This document shows positions 1 through 12,651 of a stretch of 64,000 bases of DNA, piece after piece (within the stretch, counting starts at the first letter, position 1; the number at the start of each line of letters is the position of its first letter). The stretch is from assembly GCA_002633005.1 (NCBI GenBank), contig NMRA01000349.1:250001-314000 (forward strand), read 5' to 3'. The DNA is from Phoronis australis (taxonomy: Eukaryota > Phoronida > Phoronidae). The position numbers and the translations under genes were made by a program. The notes below the pieces were generated by a model, which was not told the DNA's origin, did not search any database, and was given only the letters and a program-made list of their open reading frames with translations.

Positions 1-1115
1 TTAAAGAATTGTGTAGAGAAACATGGTATTTAATATTATCCTAAATCATGCATTTTTTGTCGTAAAATATTATTTTGGGGCTTCATTTTAAAACTGAATT
101 TGTCTCAATGATTGCAAACATCATTCTGTTATGCAACTTGGAGAGGGTGTGGTCGTCAGAAACAAAACTAAGTCAGTTAAGGCACCGTTAAAACAATTTG
201 GCATTTCAAAAAAATCCCCATGTCCACATTTAATCGGAAATTTAAGGAATTCAGAAAGAAAACTTTGCAGTTGGAAAGCACGACAATTCTGGCGTGCGGA
301 CAAAACTGCAGCAACTCTAGTAGGAGCCCTATATTCAGTGTTTGTTGTTCAAAAAGCTTCAAAGTAGGTTAAGCCCATCTCGAAAAATATCTTGAAGTTA
401 AAAAATATAAAACTCAGCTAAAAATACAAATTTTCTGCTTGGGAAATACAGACAGGTCAATGTTTCTAGAGAACAGCCCCCTGTTCAGTAACACTAAGAC
501 CTCTCTAGAAAGCAAGACTTCGCAAGATTATGTGAGACATAGCCGTGAGAACACACGACTTTGCCTAGCGTAGGTCCTACGATACTGAAGGCATGCCTGG
601 GTTTCGACTCATGAAAGTGACTTACCCCGGTGAGACTTAAGACAGAAATTTGGTCTTACCCTCCCCCTTCACAAATGCTGAATATAGGATTAGCCAAGTA
701 ATTACGAGCCCATCGCTGTCTAGAAATAATTTAAAGAAATTATCTCAGTAACTACTGAAAGCAGTTGTCCGTTTATTCTCAGACACTTTGTAGTTTTGCT
801 CTTATGAATTTTAATATTATTTTTCAGTATTAGTTGCGTGAAGCATACAGTAAGACTTTAGTCATTCATAAGTCACTTTTCATGAAACAAGAGCCCAGGA
901 TCATGATTTGACCTAGTGGGTTATTTTAAGGAAGAACAAACTGCCAAGTTGATCTCAATACCCAAAATACTTCCAACCGTGTAAGAAATAAAGAGACTAG
1001 AGAAAGAGAGTCTTAGTTTATGGCATGTGCTCTAAATCAAGTTACTTGTCAATGATCTTTCGGCTGAAAACAGATTCATAATAGCTTTCATTATCAATTC
1101 ATCATCAGCATGACT
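1..1115. other. 3' flank of the CFAP97-like gene, no gene seen
   Basis: The only open frames are short and unconvincing. A minus-strand AATAAA at 777-772 lies about 340 bp beyond the stop codon at 1116 and could be the poly(A) signal if the gene ends here. I did not find the KRL..KPT coding segment expected from relatives on the minus strand in this stretch. Confidence 0.4.
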
Positions 1116-2432
1116 TCAGATAGGTACAATTTTACAGTAGTTATCGATACCAACCAAGTTTTCTTGCTCAATAACCCTCTGTTGTCGTTGTCTGTTGATG
1201 GTAGCATTGGTAACCCTTTTCACCGGCGGTGGTTGAATGGATGGCTTCTTCTTCTTCTTCTGACCATCCTTCACTGAGGTTTCTGACAAGATCTTTTTCA
1301 ACAGTCTATCATTCTCTCGGTCAATTTCTTTCACCTTATCATTATTAAAAGAAAAGTTCTTTCTACCATGGGGTTGTGCACCCCTCGCCTGCTGATTAGG
1401 ACCCATGACCCTACGGCTTGCCTTTAGTCGCTCCTGTCTCTCCTTTAAATCTTTATCCATTTCCAGAACAGCTTGCATTAGTAACCTAAGATTCATTCTG
1501 TCCGTGTCAAAATCTGGGTCATCATATCCAGCATCGTTATCAATATCGCCCGTCTTTAAGTCATTGGCACCCTCTTGACCTCTGGGGAACCCCCGTGATG
1601 GAGGTGCATCACCACTTCCTTTGTGTAAATAACTAGAGTTCTCATTTTTTTGTGAACTTTTGGATTTCTTATCATAAGAACCACGACTTTTGTTGGAGCG
1701 CCTAGGACTCACTTTATCGTTAACTTTTCTCCGCGGTGACCCAGTCGGACTTAAGTCTGGTGACGCCAGAGGGGACACTTCAGTGACATCACTATCAGTC
1801 TCTGATCTACTATCAGTTACCGATGAATAAGTGCTTCTTGTCCGCGAACTAGACCTGCTAGAGTCTGAATAGGAACTACCACTATCATCACTATGTCTAC
1901 GACTTTTCGTGTTATTTTTCTTTCTCTCAGTGCCCCGTTTTCTGCTGTGACTTCCCTTGTCAGCTTCCCCTGTTTTCGTACCACCAGAAGAGGGACTTTC
2001 CTTACTCCAAGCATCTTTACTTTTTGAACCAGAGGAAGAATTCGTACGTGTGATTGACGGTTTGTCATTCATCTTCGTGTCAGTTTTCCTTGAGGAGTCT
2101 TTTCCTGTATCAGAATCCGTTTCTGACCCCGCTTCTAACGAAGCTCTCATTTCCACAACAGGAATTCTTGCTTCTATTGTCAAAATGCTGCTAGCGTCTG
2201 AGCGGTTACTTCTACCACTCTTCATTTCACGGTCTGACTCGCTCCTCGAATCTGTCGCCGAATCACTCTCTGAACTGTGCCGTCTGCCATTTTGTTTCAG
2301 TTTAGGAGACTGGTTGTCAGTGTTGTTCGTTTCTTTCCCTTTTTTCGGGGACATGTCATCTCTTGGAGTTTCAAAAAAGTCGAAATCAACATCGCCTTTG
2401 TAATCATCCATTAAATCGGATGTTGACGCCAT
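1116..2432 (-). CDS. CFAP97: CFAP97 / Hemingway-like protein, single long exon
   Basis: An open frame of 438 codons starts at ATG 2432 (context AAAATGGCG); an in-frame GTG lies further upstream but a non-ATG start is unlikely. The N-terminus has the acidic motif GDVDFDFFETP, as in CFAP97 proteins, whose start carries a VDxSFF-like motif. The middle (about residues 40-280) is a disordered Ser/Asp/Arg-rich region. Near residues 330-430 lies the KIAA1430 domain: RKNFSFNNDKVKEIDREN, then RLLKKIL, a Lys-rich stretch and NRQRQQRVIEQENL. Known family role: cilium or flagellum associated; Drosophila Hemingway is needed for sperm flagella and chordotonal cilia. In relatives the ENL motif is normally followed by a KRL..KPT segment. 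Here the frame instead ends in a short unrelated tail, so the true exon may splice out near 1140-1150 to an exon left of the window, or the protein is simply shorter. The next gene is divergent and starts at 4802. Confidence 0.85.
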   Translation of the reverse strand: MASTSDLMDDYKGDVDFDFFETPRDDMSPKKGKETNNTDNQSPKLKQNGRRHSSESDSATDSRSESDREMKSGRSNRSDASSILTIEARIPVVEMRASLEAGSETDSDTGKDSSRKTDTKMNDKPSITRTNSSSGSKSKDAWSKESPSSGGTKTGEADKGSHSRKRGTERKKNNTKSRRHSDDSGSSYSDSSRSSSRTRSTYSSVTDSRSETDSDVTEVSPLASPDLSPTGSPRRKVNDKVSPRRSNKSRGSYDKKSKSSQKNENSSYLHKGSGDAPPSRGFPRGQEGANDLKTGDIDNDAGYDDPDFDTDRMNLRLLMQAVLEMDKDLKERQERLKASRRVMGPNQQARGAQPHGRKNFSFNNDKVKEIDRENDRLLKKILSETSVKDGQKKKKKPSIQPPPVKRVTNATINRQRQQRVIEQENLVGIDNYCKIVPI

Positions 2433-4801
2433 TTTAGGCACTGAAAACCTTTTCACAGAAGACCCGCCGACGAATAAACACCATTGATGTTCGTAGCAAC
2501 TGTTGTCGCAAAACTATGCTCACGTTTAGTTAGCGAGTTAGCGAGAGCTTGTACTGCCAAGACGACCAAGATATGTTTTCAAATCTGGGGAACTATTTAG
2601 AAATTGTAAAATAATAAAGCAAATGCAATTTAAAAATTTACATCCATTCTTTTAAAAACTATATAAAACAAAATAATAAGAGTTATTAATAATTTATACT
2701 GAGGTGAATGATTTTTTAAAGAAAGTATGTAGCGGTCTATTGTTTCGTCTGCTTGTCGCACGACAGAAACCGCGAAGTTGAAAGTTGGATTTCAAGTAAA
2801 TAAGTTTATTCAATGTACATGGCATAATTTTGAAGATCAGGAAAATTCGTGTATTGATAACAACTTGACCTTAGGCAAATAGATACCACGCATGGTGTTA
2901 CAGTGCACTGCTTCAACTCTTACGATGCAAGCCATGATTCCCTCGTTCGGCTCGGGCGCACGACCGGCCCCGACCCGAGTCACCGCCCGTGTGATCTTAT
3001 ATTTTATTTATTTACATGGCTTACATACTTATCACTGTTTTCTTTTCTAGGAACACCCTATATCACCATTTTTAGCAGTGTACAAAGCCAAAAACGTACA
3101 TCTGACTTAGACCGCTTAGAAAGGAATAGGCATATTGCCATTCAGTGGCATTGCCTGTGGCGTACGTGGCGTGTTGGGGGCTGTGGGTCATGCAGTGCCA
3201 GTGTGGGGAGTGTGGTTGCAGTGTTCAAACTTCAAAAGTGATAGCATAATAGACCCCATAGGCGTAATAAAGTTACTCATTTCAAATTACAGCGAATAAC
3301 ATCGATTAAAGCATGCATATACTGGGATATTCCTGGACGTCTGTCTTGTTGTGCCATATGACTGTGCATAAGAAAAAATTGCAGCAGTGCACCCGGCATC
3401 CCCCCAAGGCGCATCTTTTAAAACAAAAATTTTCCAAAAACGCAAGGCTCTAGTCAAATTACAGCCAGTTGGATAAAATATGAATCTTTTCTTATTTCGA
3501 TTGCCCTTGGGATTTCTGTTTCATGTGTTACAGCTTTTAATTTACACTACCGGTAAGTGTGCCGTTTTTTCAAAAAGTTAATTGTGCCCGGGGCACACTT
3601 TTCATTTGGTGTGCCCTAAGGGCACAAGTTCAAACCTGGTTAGGAATATCCATAAGAGTGTCTAAATCGTTTGGCCTAGATGCAATTGCTGCTTGGCAAT
3701 TAAAGCTATTTAAAACGCCTTATATACGACTATTATATGATATACCACTGAGAAACCAGAAATTCACAACACTGCTTCAGCCAGTAGCGTATATGCTTTT
3801 GACATATTTGACATCATAAAAATGGTTTTCCCAAAGACATTTCGTTGTTGCTTTACACATCCTCAAAACTTTAGCGAAACAGCCAACTGCTTTGATAGTA
3901 ATAATGAGAGTGAGATGCCAACACAGCTAACAGTCATGATGTACAAGAAGGTCCACCAACAGGCTAGTCATGATATTAAATTCTGGGTAGTAGAAAAAGT
4001 GCATTGTATGTACACACCTTGAAATGTTGACAGTTGTGAACCGCCTGCTGGTGAGTAGTAAGCACTCTAATACATGAGCAGCAATGTGCATATCTGCATA
4101 TGGATTATGTTGAAGAGGGGAATGATAAATTCAACATTTTGTTCAATACGTGGCAATGCATTACTTGGGCTTTCTTGTGAACCATTTGCCTTTGACCTGC
4201 ATTCACAAATTACCTGCACTAGCTGTATTTTTTCTCTTAACACTACAAAGATTGAGAAATTAAAGTGTCTTTAATAACAACCATGCAGTGATATAAATTT
4301 TTAGTAAAAGTATAGTAATTGTGTACCAATTAAAGCAATGCTTTGTTCTACATATCAACTCGACAGTCACATGCTAGAAGCGGATCTAGGATACCATAAG
4401 GGGGGGACCTAACATCTATTGCCTCAGGGAATTAGTCAAAGCACGATTGTATGTGAACAGGTGGGCCAAATGTTGCGGGGGCCTGGGATGTGGAACTTCT
4501 GTTTGGGAAATTGGTACTGACACTAAAAACAAAACAGGAACACGACAAATCCAGCGCCATATGGGGTCTGAGACCCCTCCCTTGATCCGCTACTGGTCCT
4601 AGGCACTGAACTCAACATTTCCTCACGCTTCACGCTGTTGCTGTTTCAATTTGCTTGCGGCAGCCGTAGGGCGGGGTGGGCCAATAAATCTGCCTATGCA
4701 TGCATGTTTCAAACCCTCATCAACTATAGTCAGCTAATACATTTCCCAAAAATCACAGTAAACACTTCTAATTATGTGCCTTGTCCAACAGTGTCATTAC
4801 T
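2433..4801. other. Divergent intergenic region between genes 1 and 2
   Basis: This separates the start codon of the minus-strand CFAP97-like gene from the first recognised coding exon of the plus-strand gene at 4802, so it should hold both promoters and 5' untranslated exons. The ATG at 4802 is preceded by a good splice acceptor (cttgtccaacag, ending 4791), which implies a non-coding upstream exon somewhere here. No coding region is recognised. A short G-rich repeat occupies about 4378-4596. Confidence 0.4.
4378..4596. repeat. MITE-like element with GCGGATC...GATCCGC ends
   Basis: The left end reads agcggatctagg followed by a G run, and the right end reads ccttgatccgctact, so the termini are inverted. 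The same type of end is seen at 11332-11482 and 51464. This resembles a widespread class of short G/C-run elements with GGCGGATCCAG-type ends; I cannot assign a superfamily, and no target duplication is clear. Confidence 0.5.
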
Positions 4802-7800
4802 ATGTCAAGACGCCGGAATCACACAAGTTTCTGTCTGGAGCAGACCAGTCTGTTGAAGACAAAATACCCGTTTCTGTCATCAGCTCAGATCAAGAAAAGG
4901 GTGGAAAAGATATGGGGCAACATGTCCAGTGACGAGAAGAAACGCTTCACCAGGTAAATGGACAAATACATTAACCTAGCTCTTATTTCAACTATAGATA
5001 ACATTGATTTTCAAATCCAATGTAGATGAAATCTAGTCCATTGTTAAATTTGAAGTCTTTTGTCAGTGTATCACTGAGGACGGTCTCCCACAAAAATTAC
5101 CTACCACGAAGAAATACTGGTCATCACACTGAATCGAATGATTTAATTGTGTCTTTTTCTTGTCAGTTTTCATTGTATTTTTTTGGGGAATATGTTCCAT
5201 CCCTAATAGTTCTCAAGGAATTACAAGTTTAGAAGCTAAACAATTAACAAGATTTGATATGTGCAGGTAATCATTCAGTGGAACTCACAAACTGATAGCA
5301 ATTAACTATAATAATATTCAATAGTCGCTTATACTTTGATCTTTTGTGTACCTTAGAGTCCCACTATGGAGCACTTTTCTGATGATCTTATTCCACACAA
5401 AGAACTCATGTGGTCATGAGTTTTTGCCATAGGAGACCATCTAACAAAGTAAAAAATGCATTTCAATTAAAGTGGAGCTATAACCCGGCCTTAATCTGTC
5501 ACAATTTTTTGATATTGATATGCATGTACCGTTATGACATAGTGTGATTTCTTCTGGCTTGGAAAGAACTGCACTGTTAAATTATTAGACTTGAGACCAA
5601 GCTCTTCAAGTTTACTTGTCACAATGTGTTTATTCCCCGAACATGGTCTCAAGAAGTGACTCGCGTGCTTCTTTGCAAGACAACAGTCACTTCACCTGAG
5701 TAATATACAAGCTGAGGCCATTTTTATATCTCGTTGAGTAGTTTAAATCGAGTTTCTTTGACAGAGCATGACTGTGTAAATTGCCACTTTGTTCTTGATG
5801 TTTCAACTGAATACTGGATGTCTGAAACAGCGGTCAGAAAAATAATCTTATATTACATATCAAAGTTACATGAAATTAATTGAAATGTGTTATTGAGATT
5901 AAATATTTTCAAAGCTTGTTGTTTAAACTAAGTTTCATTTTTCAGAATTCTGATATATTTTGAGCATATGTCAAAGGATTAGTTTACAATTTAATCGACA
6001 ATTCTCAACTTTTATTGATTGGCTTTCACAACAGTTGTACCTTATTGTAGACAGCCATTAACACCCGGCAGGAAGTCAGCTGGTAACAAGTTCTTCAGCT
6101 CTAGTCAGAACAGATTGTCCACAGACTTGTTTGACCAAGTGTTAAAGGTATAAGTGTTTGTTCTCACCTTCATTTTTTTAAATCTTACAATCTTTGATTC
6201 TTCAGTAAATTAACCTGCACAAAATAATTTCCATGTTTGCCAGTTTCCATTTTTTCATCAAAGGCCAACCATCTTGCAACAAATTAATGAAGATGTTGTC
6301 AAGGTGTTACTCAAGAATGATGTACGTTTTCTTAATTTTATTTTTGTTACTTATAAATGTGAATAAGACCGATTCCACCTTTCTGTCACCGGTGTTCTAT
6401 AGGAAAAGGAATTATTGTATACATCATCATAACTTACCCGTGTCAAGGCATTTTTCTTCTTGGAATTGGCCGTGGAACAAATTTAATTGAATTTAGTTGA
6501 TGCTCACTTAAAATGGGTCAAGCCTCTAATTACCCTAAGTTTTGGTGTGGTACACTTTTGTTGAACAGCAAAAATTAATATAATCCATTTCAATATCATC
6601 AAATATAAAATGAGCATTACCTTGACAAGATTGACACATGACATTACCTTTCAGCACCCAAGTAGAGCGTATGACTTCAATCTTGACAGTGAAGGCTTGA
6701 GTCAGTCTAGTGCCAGTAGCTCTCCCCTCACTTTTCAACCAGCTTCGGGCAAGAACTACACATCCTCAACAGACTACTTTGTGAAGAGAGAGCCACCTGT
6801 AGTCCTACACATGACATTTCCTCCTACATCGACTATTCTGAAGAAGTGAGTAGTTGACTAGCAGTGTTTAATTATTGTTTTCACTACTGACACTTCCTAA
6901 CTTTTTTGTTGCAGACATTCTTATAAGAATCGGTGCATTACTCCAGACCCCCAGGAAGGCTGTGCCATCACATCAAAAGCCTTCGACTACATCGTCCTTT
7001 GTGTGCCAAAGGCTGATCTGTTGTTAGAGTTGGCGAAGCTTGGTTAAGTGATCTTATCTGGTCATAAGCAGTGATAAACCGGCCTAATTTATAAAACGTT
7101 TAATATAAAATTCAAAAAATAACCTTCACAAAGAATCGGCTACAAAATTAACACAATTGGGTGTGAACTGATGACAATTTGAAATGGTGGTATTACTGGT
7201 AATTAATAGTCCGATGAACAAGAGTCATGCATTTCCACACTGCTTCAGGCCGTTCCCAACCCCTTTAGCTGACTATTGTTCATTTCCACTTCATTAGGTA
7301 AGGGATCTCCAGGTACAACAGACAGGTCAGGCAGTGCAATCATGTCCAAATTCGGAAAGCTCTGGGTTTCGGGCTCTGGAAAATCTTGTTGTGATAGTTT
7401 CTAACAATCCAAACAAAATTTTTTTGATTGTTTTGTTGTTGACCAAAACATAATTATAACTGGTGCTTTAAAACTTCCAATTTCATTATTACTGTGATTC
7501 AAATGATTTGAGCGACAATTAGACCAATGAAAGACATTTGACAGAAAATCATTTTGACTGTGCTCTGAGGCAACATGTTCTTTTATTCTTTTCACTGTTT
7601 TACTACAAACTGTAGCAACTCCATAAATTCACACAATCTTGCATCAGTTGAGCAGATCTGTGTAGCACCGACTCTCGTAACATTTGTACCTTCATTAAGT
7701 AAATGTACTGTTATAAAGAATGTTTATTAGTAATTTGGTGTGGCCGCATGAAATTTCAAAGCAGCATTTCACCTTGTGCTGGTGCGTAGTAGATATGTGT

Positions 7801-10800
7801 ATAGGAACACTGGTATTACCCTCAACGCAACCTCATATCTGGACTTGAAGTAACAAAAAGGTAATCCATTCGATAGTATACAATGTTATATCCAACTGAC
7901 CTTCTCTCCATTTATGTGAAAGGTTCATAGAAGCTTTATGTTACTGCATGTTTGGTTGCATGTTGGCATGATTCCTCTTCCACTATTCTTATTGGAAAAA
8001 CTGGAAGTCAAGGTCGATTCTGATACTTAATTATTTTTACAGAAGTAACGACAAGAGAAAGCGCTATCCATCCAAAGTCAGCTTCAGTGAGGATGTGTAC
8101 ACGAGTCCTTCTGACAAGAAGCAAGTCATCTATTCCTCTCCCTGTAACAAAGCATCAAAAATAATTCAGAAATCTGCAGTTTCTCGATCGCCGAAAACGA
8201 GAGCTCGAAAACAAATACTCAAAAAGCAACCAAAGGCATCCATTCCTTTCCGAAGTACAAACCATTCCCTCGAGTCATCCAAATCATGCGACTCCACTGT
8301 GTACGACTTCGATAATGATTCAGATGATGAGGCAGATGCGTGCTTGATGAGGTTCTCATCCAATTTCACAGACAATTCAGACAAAGACAATCAAAACGAT
8401 GTTTATACGGAAGACCAGACTATGACTAGGAAGTCAGACCCTGAGGACTCTGGTGATGAGGGCACAGCCATCATGACATACACTTCTACTTACCAACAGG
8501 AGCGAGATTCCATGGGCAGTATGTCACAAGTAGAGGCAGAGCCCCTCGCTTCAGATGCCGCTGATCCTGGTGAGGGAAATGATGGTGTGCAGGATGCCGT
8601 TGGAAGGCAACGCAAGAGACGGAAGGGGATTTGCAGTAGACCAAAGGAGAACACATCAGTCAAGATGGTGCCAAACACTGGAGGTACTGGTGAGGAGGCG
8701 GAGGATGTGAAACAGACAATTTGTCATCAAAGAAAAATGAGGAAAGGTAGGTCTGGAGGATCATGTAAGAATATGTCTGCAGATGCTGTCTCTTCCATGG
8801 TGGAAACCGCTATGTCCAGTGTTAATGAAGTGTTCAATAGCTATGTTGAATGTTCCGACCATCAGAAAGAACAACTGGTGCTGAGTGTAGGTGGTGAAGC
8901 ATATAGTGACAGCTTTGGCTTTAGTGAACTGAGTGAAATTCCCAACACTAGTGCTTGTAGCGGTCAGATGGCACGTAGTTTCCCCAGGCTTACCTCTACT
9001 CCTAAGACAGAGATGACTTCGGCAGGGGGAGAAGGCAGAGTGACGAGGAGTAAGGCGAAGTTGGCTGTGCAGTCGCCTATGAAGTGTGGCACTGAAGGGA
9101 AGAGAAAAATTTGGGTTGAAAGTCCAGGAGAAACGTTTTCAGAGTCATCGTTTGTTGAGAAAACGCCAAAGACACCAGGAATACAATCTGGCAGTGAAGC
9201 GTACAAGAAGAGTAGGTCTTCAAAAGGTAGTCAACCACTGGATCCTATTACACATACTCCATCTCGTCGTTTGACTAGATCATCCTTGAGAAGTCATTTG
9301 GACAGTTCTGTGTGCGAGTCCAACCAGAAGACAGAGTCTGGAGCACTCGGGTCTAAGAACATTTCACTGGACAATGCCAACTACCGTTCATTTAGTGAAA
9401 CTGCTGGAAGTTCTTTGGCCTCACCAGGATGCGACAACTCGGAGATGTGTAGCAGTGCAGCTAGTAACCGTGGTGATGTCGATGAATGCGCAGACTCCTT
9501 ATCGCCATGTCTGAGCAGTGCATCTCTGCCACCAACCAGCCCGCCACTGTCATTGGTGGGCCATGGGAACCAACAGACCGTTAACAGGTCCATTGCAGCT
9601 ATGAGACGTATTGTGTCCATTGAGCAGAATGAAGTTACCCTGGCAGAAGTAAGTAACACCAACGTCAGGAGCGGCAGTGTTTGAAAATTCATGCAGTTTA
9701 TGTCAGTGATAAACATCTTACTAGCATTTGAAAGATGATAGAAAAGTAGAAATCTTGGAGTATATGTTTTTTGATGCCAAATGGTTCTGTATTGCTGATC
9801 GACACCTTCTAGAAATGAGTGTTCCATTTTGGACTCGAGTCATAAACTGAATCGTATCAATTTGTAAACAGCTCCTCTGTTAAAGCGACACTGTGCGCGC
9901 TTTCTGAAAATTTGCATTTGAAACAAGTAACTTAAGGTAAAACAACTTTGAGGTGGCTTGACACACAAAAATACTGATCTCCACCCAAATACTAAAATCA
10001 AAGCACAATACTTCATCTGATATGCACAAATCAAAACGAAGTAAGACTCACCTGTCCATTGAAATGCATACCTGTCTCCGCATAATATTAACACTAGTTG
10101 GGAGTCTAGAATGCGCACGGACGGCCTCGCTTTAAACTTGCTGAATCCTTGTTTCTTGCCATTTTGATTGCATTTGAATTGCTTGGAATTGAAAATAGAC
10201 AAGGTGTTTTAAGTTTTCACCAAGTTTTTGAATTATTTCCGCAAATACATCGAGATCATTTGCATTTGATCGCCAATGTTCTGCCTTCACTGGGGACACG
10301 GATTACACATGGGGGGGGCGCAGCACTGAAAAAAGTGGGGTCTACAGCCCCCCCTGAGGTGTACCGCTTATAGACCATGGGCGCCGGAGCACTGAAAACT
10401 ACTTAAGTGGGGGCTATAGTCCCCTATGGTGCGTTACCCATGTTACATGTTTCCCGATCATAGTTTGATAATGCAACAGCACATCGCTTTGGAGATTTTT
10501 GTACCTAGAGGAAAGATCACGATTCCATTTCATGTTTTTGTATAACATTAAAAAATTGTTTAACTGGGATTTTATCCGTCGTATACCCCAAACTCTTATT
10601 CGCTGAACTCGAGTTTAACTTCAATTATATCCCAGCAGATAATGATCAGCCTTTTGTAGATCTCAGATTTGTCGGATGGTGAGATGTCAGAGCCTGCAGA
10701 GGACACATGCCTCGCGTTTACCGCACAAGTCTCAGCGATACCAATGGGAACATGTCAGTCAGCCACGAAAGACTCGCAGTACTGGGATGATGATGAACTG

Positions 10801-12104
10801 TTCATCGACAATTCAAAACATCAGGTGGTTATGTCCTTTGAAGTTGCTATCAACCTGCCTTCCAGCGCTATCAAATAATCTCATTAGACCATTCAATATA
10901 ATAAGTGGCCTTAACTCGTTAATAGCTCAGATTTCTGGGCATGCGAAAAACTGAACATAGTTCGTGCTTGAAATCATGCTTAGGTGCACAAAATGCAGCT
11001 TAGAAAGGACAGTTTCTCCTCGCAGAGAAAAATGTGAAGTCAAGTGACAAAAATGTTGAATATGAATCAAATATTGAAAATTACATTTGTAACTGCAGGG
11101 AGATCACTGCATACATAACATGAAGTTACCTGCAGTGTGACATGCTAACCAGGGCAAGTAGTTCTGGGGAATGTTTCTCATAGAGTCTATACTCAAAAAC
11201 TTGATTTTTCGTTTTTTGTGTTCGACTTTTAGCATGCACCAAGGAAGCTACGGATTTCTGTTTTTTTTTTGAGATATAGAAAAATTTTCTGATTTATGGT
11301 CTTAGACTGATCTCGTGAAACAGGGTAAGCAGGCGTGGATCCAGAATTTTGAGTTAGGGGGGGGGGGCCTGGCAGAGTATTAGCCAGGATTTTGCCCGTT
11401 AGACATTCGCACCCCCCATCTGACAAATGTAAACTGGGAGAATTTTAGGGGGCCATGGCCCCCCTCTAAATCCGCCACTGGTAAGTCATGCGTAAATGGA
11501 TTTTTAGTCAGAAGTCAAAGGACAGTAGACTCTTTAATAAACGTCCCCTTGAGTGTACATTCATCAACTGCCATGGCAGAATTTGTAGCGAGCTGGTCAT
11601 TTGTAATTCTTTTCCAGAGAGGTGAACAAGTTCAAAAACTGTTTGGAGACTCGTCAACCACTCCTGGAACCAAACGGTACGAATGGTTTGCTACGTACTC
11701 CACTAAACTTTGAGAAGCAAGCACATTGTACTCTTTCAGCATGCAACACTTATCATGACTTTAAAGACTGCATTTCAACCTGCTTATCTCTCACTTTAAA
11801 CTTATTTCCAGTTCTTAGCCGCAGTCTAAGCACTTGAGTTGGCAAGAAAAGTTCTAGCAATGGCAAAAAGCCAGGGCAACAAAGTATCTGTAAAGGGATT
11901 TTTCGTCGTTAACACACGTGCCATCTCATCGGCAGTCGTGCTGGAGAGACGCATCTCCATTAGCCCCTTCCTTGCATTGGATACCTAGTATGCCCCTGTA
12001 ACCACCCATGTTTTGAATGTTTCAGGTTTCTAGCTAGTGCCAAAAGAGGAGCACCTAATGCTGAATTTTCCAACTTGTTTGCCGACGGGGAAATCTTCAT
12101 GTGA
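4802..12104 (+). CDS. Unrecognised serine-rich nuclear protein with HMG-box-like N-terminus
   Basis: Exons with good splice sites and matching phases: 4802-4953, 6051-6147, 6655-6845, 6915-7042, 7298-about 7390, 8043-9648, 10660-10824, 11618-11676, 12026-12104 (TGA). Only the 7390-to-8043 join is out of phase as read, so a small exon is probably missing. The protein is roughly 840 aa. Residues 8-50 resemble helices 1-2 of an HMG box (KKRVEKIWGNMSSDEKKRF); helix 3 is not evident. The large exon is Ser/Thr/Asp-rich with basic patches (RKRRKG) and many SP/TP sites. It opens with KRYPSKVSFSEDV, a candidate RVxF (KVSF) docking site for protein phosphatase 1. The C-terminus has an acidic aromatic motif (YWDDDELFIDN) followed by LFGDSSTTPGTKR. 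The composition suggests a cell-cycle or chromatin protein, but I do not recognise the family. It converges with ZMAT2; its poly(A) signal is at 12334. Confidence 0.72.
10308..10440. repeat. Two tandem ~70-bp G-rich repeat copies
   Basis: Two adjacent copies share a core of AGCACTGAAAA, then aagtggggtcta or aagtgggggcta, then an agccccc or agtcccc run. They lie in the intron 9649-10659 of the HMG-like gene. They may be a diverged dimer of a MITE-like unit. No coding potential is seen. Confidence 0.45.
11332..11482. repeat. MITE-like element, G-run/C-run with inverted GGATC ends
   Basis: The left end is gcgtggatccagaatttt followed by more than ten Gs. The right end is a C run, then ctaaatccgccactgg. 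It is the same family as the copies at 4378 and 51464. It sits in an intron of the HMG-like gene, between exons 10660-10824 and 11618-11676. Confidence 0.55.
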
Positions 12105-12333
12105 TTTCCAATGGATGAGCCAACAATGCTTGCCAGTTTTTAAGGTCATTATTATAGTCATGCCTTGTACTTTAAAAGATTAACAGTTGCCTTTGTATTC
12201 ACACTAAGGTTCGGTAGACATTGTTTCTGCATGCTTAAAGCAAGTTTTATAGTTTATCTAACTCCTGAAAAGTTTACCAGGAGTGATTTCATAGAGTATA
12301 GTATCTAAGGAGTTTATAAAGGTTTTGACTTTT

Positions 12334-12381
12334 AATAAAAATTTCACAAAAAGACCGCCTTTGACTTAATAATATTTTATT
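12334..12381. terminator. Back-to-back poly(A) signals of two convergent genes
   Basis: AATAAA on the plus strand at 12334-12339 follows the stop at 12104 of the HMG-like gene. AATAAA on the minus strand at 12381-12376 follows the ZMAT2 stop at 12652. Spacing is about 40 bp, so the transcripts probably abut or overlap at their 3' ends. Confidence 0.65.
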
Positions 12382-12651
12382 GTCTTTGTTAGGGTGTTTA
12401 AAACAACACCATCATTACTTCACATTGGTCATGTATTCACTCAGACAAAAATTATTGAAGTCACTAAAATTGTCCAGAGGCTGCATGCACTGACACATAC
12501 TATTCAGCAGTAATACTGAACACATTGCATTAAAATGCCAGAAAATACCCAGAAGTCCCTGGTCAGAAAAGATCCAGTTCATCAACTGCAGTCTGTGCTG
12601 GTGGCACCAGTGCAATGACACACCATCGCCACTCTAAACACGCACACACTG

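Noticed and set aside
1957-2403. 148-codon plus-strand frame opposite the CFAP97-like gene
   Set aside because: It is a shadow of the Ser/Asp-rich coding strand; no family motif and no start context.
9381-10202. Minus-strand frames of 148 and 120 codons near 9.4-10.2 kb
   Set aside because: They overlap the exon 8043-9648 and the following intron; composition is not protein-like and no motif is recognised.
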